Origin: Chloroflexota bacterium
GTDB lineage: Bacteria > Chloroflexota > Dormibacteria > CF-121
Assembly (NCBI GenBank): GCA_005889285.1
Contig: VBFF01000089.1
Coordinates: forward strand, 5,882-16,165
Direction of reading: 5' to 3'
Length of the DNA stretch: 10,284 bases
Position 1 is the stretch's first letter. Each line of letters begins with the position of its first letter. The notes below the pieces were generated by a model. That model saw only the letters and a list, made by a program, of their open reading frames with translations. It had not been told where the DNA came from and did no database searches. The position numbers and the translations under genes are program-made. Below, piece after piece: positions 6,483 through 10,284 of the stretch.

Positions 6483-7489
6483 CGCCGGCGGACGCGATCG
6501 AGCAACTGCTCCAGGGGACCGCGCTGCGCCGCGACCAGGCGCGCGACGTCATGGACCAGGTCATGGCCGGTGAAGTCACCACGGGCCAGCTCGCCGGCCT
6601 TTTGATCGCGCTGCGAGCCAAGGGCGAAACCGTCGAGGAGATGACGGGCTTCGTCGAGTCGATGCGGGCGCACGCGACTCCGCTCGAGCTCCCGGCCGGC
6701 GCGATCGATACCTGCGGCACCGGTGGCGACCGGGCCGGGACGTTCAATATCTCCACGGCCGCTGCCCTGGTCGCGGCGGGTGCGGGGATCCCGGTCGCCA
6801 AGCACGGAAACCGCGCTGCGTCGAGCCGATGCGGGAGCGCCGACGTGCTCGAGGCGCTGGGGGTGGACATCACGCTCGACGCGAACGGCGTCCGTCGCTG
6901 TGTCGACGTCGCCGGCATGGGCTTCTGCTTCGCGCCCACCTTCCATCCCGCGATGCGGCACGCCGGTCCGGCCCGCCGCGAGCTCGGTGTCCGGACCGTC
7001 TTCAACGTCCTCGGTCCGCTGGCGAATCCCGGCCGGGTGCGCCGGCAGGCACTGGGCGTGGGGGCGGCCGCCCTGGCGCCCCTGATGGTCCGCGTGCTGA
7101 AGGACCTCGGGCATGAGCGGGCCCTGGTGTTCTACGGGGACGACGGTCTCGACGAGCTGACCACCACGGGCGGCTCGCGCGTCTTCGAACTACGCGACGG
7201 CGAGGTGAGGGAGTACGAGCTCGACCCGCGAGACCTCGGCCTCGGCCGGTCGCAACCCGCGGACCTGTTGGGCGGCACGCCGCCCGAGAACGCCGATCTT
7301 TTGCGCCGCGTTCTTGAGGGCGAACACGGACCGCGCCGGGACGTGGTGCTGCTCAACGCGGCGGCAGCGGTGCTGGCAGCGGGCCGGACGGACGACTGGC
7401 CCCAGGCCGTGACGGTGGCCCGAGAGTCGCTCGACAGCAAGCGTGCCCGGCAAGTCCTGGACCGCCTGGTCGAGACGTCGAAGAGTTAG
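6479..7489 (+). CDS. trpD: Anthranilate phosphoribosyltransferase TrpD
   Basis: TrpD transfers phosphoribose from PRPP to anthranilate in the second step of tryptophan synthesis in the cytosol. The 336 residues are a normal length and all family motifs are intact: DTCGTGGD (77-84, PRPP binding), FNISTAAA (89-96), VAKHGNRAASSRCGSADVLE (106-125), FAPTFHPAMRHAGPARRELG (151-170), RTVFNVLGPLANP (172-184) and GDDGLDELT (220-228) with the magnesium-binding Asp225/Glu226 pair. These motifs argue against the divergent TrpD2 paralogue. It starts with GTG at 6479, overlapping the M55 stop as GTGA, so translation is probably coupled. No other trp gene is present. An orphan trpD coupled to a D-aminopeptidase is unusual, and trpE/C/F/B/A must lie elsewhere. 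Confidence 0.96.
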   Translation: MTPADAIEQLLQGTALRRDQARDVMDQVMAGEVTTGQLAGLLIALRAKGETVEEMTGFVESMRAHATPLELPAGAIDTCGTGGDRAGTFNISTAAALVAAGAGIPVAKHGNRAASSRCGSADVLEALGVDITLDANGVRRCVDVAGMGFCFAPTFHPAMRHAGPARRELGVRTVFNVLGPLANPGRVRRQALGVGAAALAPLMVRVLKDLGHERALVFYGDDGLDELTTTGGSRVFELRDGEVREYELDPRDLGLGRSQPADLLGGTPPENADLLRRVLEGEHGPRRDVVLLNAAAAVLAAGRTDDWPQAVTVARESLDSKRARQVLDRLVETSKS

Positions 7490-7650
7490 GCGGAGGCGAG
7501 CCCGGCGATGCCGCCGGCCAGCAATAGCAGGCACACCAGGCCGACGAATCCCCAGGCTGCCCAGTAGGTAAGTCCCGAAAGCCGGCGAACCCGGCGCAGG
7601 CGGCGCATCTTGCCCAGCGCCGCGCTCAGGGCCTTTTCTTCGGTCAGCAC
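7486..7650 (-). CDS. Small single-span membrane protein, 54 residues, unrecognised
   Basis: Read on the minus strand, GTG at 7650-7648 opens a 54-residue frame ending in TAA at 7488-7486. The N-terminus (LTEEKALSAALGKMRRLRRVRRL) is helical and strongly basic at residues 14-23. Residues ~29-52 (from YWAAWGFVGLVCLLLLAGG to LASA) form one hydrophobic membrane span. By the positive-inside rule the N-terminus would face the cytoplasm. Codon third positions are mostly G or C, as in the neighbours. An in-frame TAG two codons upstream fixes the start, and AGGT 3-6 bases before the GTG is a weak ribosome binding site. Its stop overlaps the trpD stop in a convergent TTAG. No family was recognised. The frame could be fortuitous, but the basic-then-hydrophobic organisation favours a real protein. 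Confidence 0.55.
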   Translation of the reverse strand: MLTEEKALSAALGKMRRLRRVRRLSGLTYWAAWGFVGLVCLLLLAGGIAGLASA

Positions 7651-7686
7651 TACCTAGTCGCAACGGGCGGATACCGGGAAAACCTT

Positions 7687-7698
7687 CTCGAAATCGAG
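7687..7698. promoter_or_regulatory. Candidate operator: 5-base inverted repeat upstream of leuB
   Basis: CTCGA and TCGAG flank two A residues, giving a perfect inverted repeat. It ends 6 bases before the putative leuB -10 box at 7705, where a repressor would block transcription. Short palindromes occur by chance, so this is only a candidate. Confidence 0.2.
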
Positions 7699-7702
7699 GC
7701 CG

Positions 7703-7710
7703 ATTATGCT
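7703..7710. promoter_or_regulatory. Candidate -10 for leuB, overlapping a minus-strand -10 for the small membrane protein
   Basis: On the + strand TATGCT (7705-7710) ends 7 bases before the leuB ATG at 7718. That places the start of transcription at or next to the ATG, a leaderless arrangement, and no Shine-Dalgarno sequence is present. On the minus strand the same bases read CATAAT (7708-7703), five of six to TATAAT, about 50 bases before the small membrane protein's GTG. No clear -35 box is visible for either direction. The 67-base spacer between the divergent genes must hold whatever promoters they have. Confidence 0.35.
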
Positions 7711-7717
7711 GTAGCCG

Positions 7718-8800
7718 ATGCCGCTCCGGATCGCCGTCATCCCCGGGGACGGCATCGGACCCGAGGTCATTGCCCAGGGGCTGCGGGTCCTGGACGCCGT
7801 CACCGCGACGACCGGCACCCAGCTTGATCGCGTCACCTATGACCTGGGGGCTGAGCGCTACTTGCGGACCGGGGAGATCCTGCCGGACACGATCTTCAAG
7901 GAGCTCCAGACGTTCGACGCCATCTACCTGGGCGCGGTCGGCGATCCGCGGGTCGACAATCCGCAGTACGCAGCCGGGCTGCTGTTGCGGCTGCGGTTCG
8001 AACTGGATCTCTGGGTCAACCTGCGGCCCTCACGCTTGCTGGCGCCCGGCCTGACGCCGCTGCGCGACGCCGCCTCCATCGATCTCGTCGTCGTCCGTGA
8101 AAACACCGAGGGCGCCTACGTCGGAATCGGCGGCCAGTTCAAACGCGGGACGCCGGATGAGATCGCGATCCAGGAGGACGTCAACACGCGGAAGGGGGTC
8201 GAGCGCATCATTCATTACGGCTTCGAGCTGGCGCGGCAGCGCCGTGCCGACGGCCATCGAGGTCGGGTCACGATGGTCGACAAGAGCAATGCGCTCTATC
8301 ACGCGCACGATCTCTGGCAGCGCGTCTTTGCTCTGGAGCGGCAGGCGGCATCTGACATCGAGGCCGAGCATCTTTATGTCGACGCGGCCGCGATGCAACT
8401 CGTGAAGGATCCGTCTCGGTTCGACGTCATCGTCACGTCCAACATGTTCGGCGACATTCTGAGTGATCTGGCCTCAGAACTGGTCGGCGGTCTCGGCCAG
8501 GCGCCCTCGGCGAACATCAACCCGGACAACCGTCGCGGGCTCTTCGAACCGGTGCACGGCTCGGCACCCAAACACGCCGGCAAAGGCATCGCCAATCCGG
8601 TCGGGGCCATCCTGGCGGGGGCCATGATGCTGAGGCACTTCGGCGATGCGGCGGGCGCGCTGACGATCGAACGTGCCGTCATGTCGGCCGCGGCCGACCG
8701 GCGCACCACCCGGGACCTGGGTGGCGCCCTGAGCACCACCGAGGCCGCCGATGCCGTGCTCGAGCGACTTGAGAGAATTGCATCATCGCGCCCCTCCTGA
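7718..8800 (+). CDS. leuB: 3-isopropylmalate dehydrogenase LeuB (actinobacterial type)
   Basis: LeuB oxidises and decarboxylates 3-isopropylmalate with NAD+ to 2-oxoisocaproate, the third specific step of leucine synthesis. The 360 residues carry the beta-decarboxylating dehydrogenase pattern: IPGDGIGPEV (8-17), GLLLRLRFELDLWVNLRPSR (87-106) with substrate-binding arginines, and VVRENTEGAYVG (125-136) with catalytic Tyr134. Further on are Lys189 in MVDKSNAL (186-193), Asp222, Asp246 and Asp250 as metal ligands, and HGSAPKHAGKGIANP (280-294) for NAD. The GLLLRLRFELD helix and overall pattern match the actinobacterial LeuB subgroup more than isocitrate or tartrate dehydrogenases. The adjoining LeuD/LeuC-like gene strengthens the leucine assignment. 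The ATG lacks a Shine-Dalgarno sequence and sits 7 bases after a -10-like box. The stop TGA overlaps a CTG of the next frame. Related homoisocitrate or methylmalate dehydrogenases are less likely alternatives. Confidence 0.92.
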   Translation: MPLRIAVIPGDGIGPEVIAQGLRVLDAVTATTGTQLDRVTYDLGAERYLRTGEILPDTIFKELQTFDAIYLGAVGDPRVDNPQYAAGLLLRLRFELDLWVNLRPSRLLAPGLTPLRDAASIDLVVVRENTEGAYVGIGGQFKRGTPDEIAIQEDVNTRKGVERIIHYGFELARQRRADGHRGRVTMVDKSNALYHAHDLWQRVFALERQAASDIEAEHLYVDAAAMQLVKDPSRFDVIVTSNMFGDILSDLASELVGGLGQAPSANINPDNRRGLFEPVHGSAPKHAGKGIANPVGAILAGAMMLRHFGDAAGALTIERAVMSAAADRRTTRDLGGALSTTEAADAVLERLERIASSRPS

Positions 8801-10284
8801 ACACGATCCAGCCCCCTCGTCGTAAGCCGGGCGCCGCATCACCCGAGCCTCCAGCCGACACGCCGGTCGAGCGGTCGCCTGACAGCGGCCACCTGGTTCG
8901 AGGCCGCGCGCTCATCTTCTGGGACCCAAAGATTCCGGGCAAGAAGCTCGACGCCATCGACACCGACCAGATCACTCCGGCGGATGACTGCGTTTCGGAG
9001 AGCCTCGACCATCTCGATGCGCGCTGGAAGGCCGGCACCTTCCGGTACTTGATGCCCGATTTCCGGCAGCGCGTGCACCGTGGGGAAACGTTCGTGATCG
9101 CGGGCGAGCGCTTCGGCATCGGGTCGTCGCGCGAGATGAGCCCCGCGGGGCTGAAGGCCATCGCCGAGGAGGCCGGGCTGGAGATCGTGATCGTTTGCGG
9201 CGACGGCGTGGGTGATATCTTCCGCCGCAACGCGCTCAACCTCGGCCTGCACGTGGTCCAGAGCCGGGCCGCATCCGAGGATGCCCAGGAGGGCGACGTG
9301 CTGACGTTCGATTCGAAGACCCGCCGGCTGACCAACGAGACACGGGGCAAGAGTTACGACCCGGTACCGCTGACGCCGATCGAAGAGACGATCCGTCGCT
9401 CCGGCGGCATCATCGCTGTGGGGCGGCGCGAGTTCGCCGAGTCGGCCGAACGCCTGCCGCGGGTGGAGTGGCCGGATCGCAAGGCCGCCAGCACGATGTC
9501 GAGCACGGAGCAGATCGTGTGGGCGCACCGAGTCGACAAAGACGCCGAGGTCCGGCCCGGTGGCACGCTGCGGGTTTGGTGCGACCTGCTACCGGCCTCC
9601 GACGGCACGGCGCCGTTTACCATCCACACCTTCAACCAGATCACTGGTGGCGACGCCATTTATCCGCGGCAGGCCGCCATCGCCAATGATCATTTCGTCT
9701 TTTCTGGCCGGAACGCCGACGACAAGCAGACCGGGATCGGGCGCGACTTTGCGAAGCTGCACGAGATCAACAAGCCGTACTACGCGACGCCCGGCGATGG
9801 GATCTTTCACTTCTACTTCCCCGAGCAGGGGCTGGTCGTGCCCGGCTCGTTCATCCCCGGGGCCGATTCACACAGTCGCGCCTATGGCGCCTACGGCGCC
9901 GTCGGTACCGGCGTGGGCAGCACGCAGCTCGGCTTCGGCTGGTCGACCGGCTACATCTATTTCACGCCGGCGAAGCGCCGGCGCGTGGTCTTCAGTGGAA
10001 AACTGCGGCCCTGGGTCAGCGGCAAGGACGTCGTGCTCGCCTTGCTTCGCCGGTGGGGCAAGGCACAGGCGCAGGGGATGAGCGTCGAGTTCGTCGACGC
10101 GCAGCGCCAGCTGCCCATCCCGTATCGCAACACCGTCGCCAACATGATGGCCGAGGCCGAGGCACAGAACGGCATCTTCGCGCCGGATGAGATCACCTTC
10201 GACTGGTACACGCGCAAAGGCATTTCCGATTTGCCCTATCCACGCTTCGAGCCCGGCGCTGAGGTGGCGTGGGACATCGACGAG
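8797..10284 (+). CDS. Fused LeuD-LeuC-like aconitase-family isomerase, swivel domain first (3' end outside window)
   Basis: One uninterrupted frame runs to the right edge with no stop: 496 residues if counted from the CTG at 8797. Residues 1-31 are a proline-rich, probably disordered lead. Residues 35-212 are a LeuD/aconitase swivel domain, with GRALIFWDP, then IDTDQITPA (54-62) and FGIGSSRE (106-113). From ~236 a LeuC-like catalytic region follows, with STEQIVWAHR (236-245), NDHF (297-300), GIFHFYFPEQGLVVPG (335-350), GADSHSRAYGAYGAVGTGVG (355-374) and GIFAPDEITF (459-468). The three iron-sulfur cysteines expected later in LeuC lie beyond the window. Proteins of this type swap water across isopropylmalate or a related acid, and position after leuB suggests leucine synthesis. 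The usual fused order is LeuC then LeuD; here it is reversed, as in AcnB but without AcnB's helical N-terminal domain. The start is unresolved: no ATG, GTG or TTG occurs in frame between the stop at 8770 and 9049, which is already inside the swivel domain. Confidence 0.85.
   Translation, partial: MNTIQPPRRKPGAASPEPPADTPVERSPDSGHLVRGRALIFWDPKIPGKKLDAIDTDQITPADDCVSESLDHLDARWKAGTFRYLMPDFRQRVHRGETFVIAGERFGIGSSREMSPAGLKAIAEEAGLEIVIVCGDGVGDIFRRNALNLGLHVVQSRAASEDAQEGDVLTFDSKTRRLTNETRGKSYDPVPLTPIEETIRRSGGIIAVGRREFAESAERLPRVEWPDRKAASTMSSTEQIVWAHRVDKDAEVRPGGTLRVWCDLLPASDGTAPFTIHTFNQITGGDAIYPRQAAIANDHFVFSGRNADDKQTGIGRDFAKLHEINKPYYATPGDGIFHFYFPEQGLVVPGSFIPGADSHSRAYGAYGAVGTGVGSTQLGFGWSTGYIYFTPAKRRRVVFSGKLRPWVSGKDVVLALLRRWGKAQAQGMSVEFVDAQRQLPIPYRNTVANMMAEAEAQNGIFAPDEITFDWYTRKGISDLPYPRFEPGAEVAWDIDE

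Noticed and set aside
1..10284. Mobile element, CRISPR array, defence system, toxin-antitoxin or tRNA/rRNA gene
   Set aside because: No transposase, integrase, direct-repeat array, nuclease or helicase module, or structured tRNA/rRNA sequence was seen on either strand.

Overview
The window reads as a chromosomal housekeeping region of a GC-rich, free-living bacterium. The genes are tightly packed and almost all on the + strand, with short overlaps and frequent TTG or GTG starts. No phage, transposon, CRISPR or plasmid signature is visible. The actinobacterial-type LeuB, the lack of Shine-Dalgarno (SD) sequences in front of several genes and the -10-like hexamers just before start codons would fit a GC-rich soil lineage such as Chloroflexota, Dormibacterota or Actinomycetota. 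The sequence alone does not settle the phylum.

Layout. (1) 2-457: the 3' end of an unrecognised gene. (2) 494-3387: a thiamine pyrophosphate (TPP) riboswitch followed by a nucleobase-type permease (CytX-like), thiD and an O-methyltransferase, all overlapping. (3) 3417-5382: E1-alpha and E1-beta of a branched-chain 2-oxoacid dehydrogenase, with no E2 or E3 nearby. (4) 5383-5606: a 224-base spacer rich in inverted repeats. (5) 5607-7489: an M55 D-aminopeptidase and trpD, overlapping by 4 bases. (6) 7486-7650, minus strand: a 54-residue single-span membrane protein that meets trpD tail to tail. (7) 7718-10284: leuB and then an open-ended gene that fuses a LeuD-like swivel domain in front of a LeuC-like catalytic region, running off the window.

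How the genes fit together. The riboswitch and first operon suggest salvage of the thiamine pyrimidine (HMP) by uptake and phosphorylation, under TPP feedback. The next operon encodes a TPP-dependent E1, so cofactor supply sits beside a cofactor user. LeuB with the fused isomerase is consistent with the middle steps of leucine synthesis (isomerisation of isopropylmalate, then oxidative decarboxylation). TrpD supplies a step of tryptophan synthesis.

The most unusual element is the last gene. Its domain order is the reverse of the usual LeuC-then-LeuD order, and it has no ATG, GTG or TTG start before its conserved region. A CTG start inside the leuB stop, or slippage at a CCCC run just before that stop, are the sequence-level alternatives.
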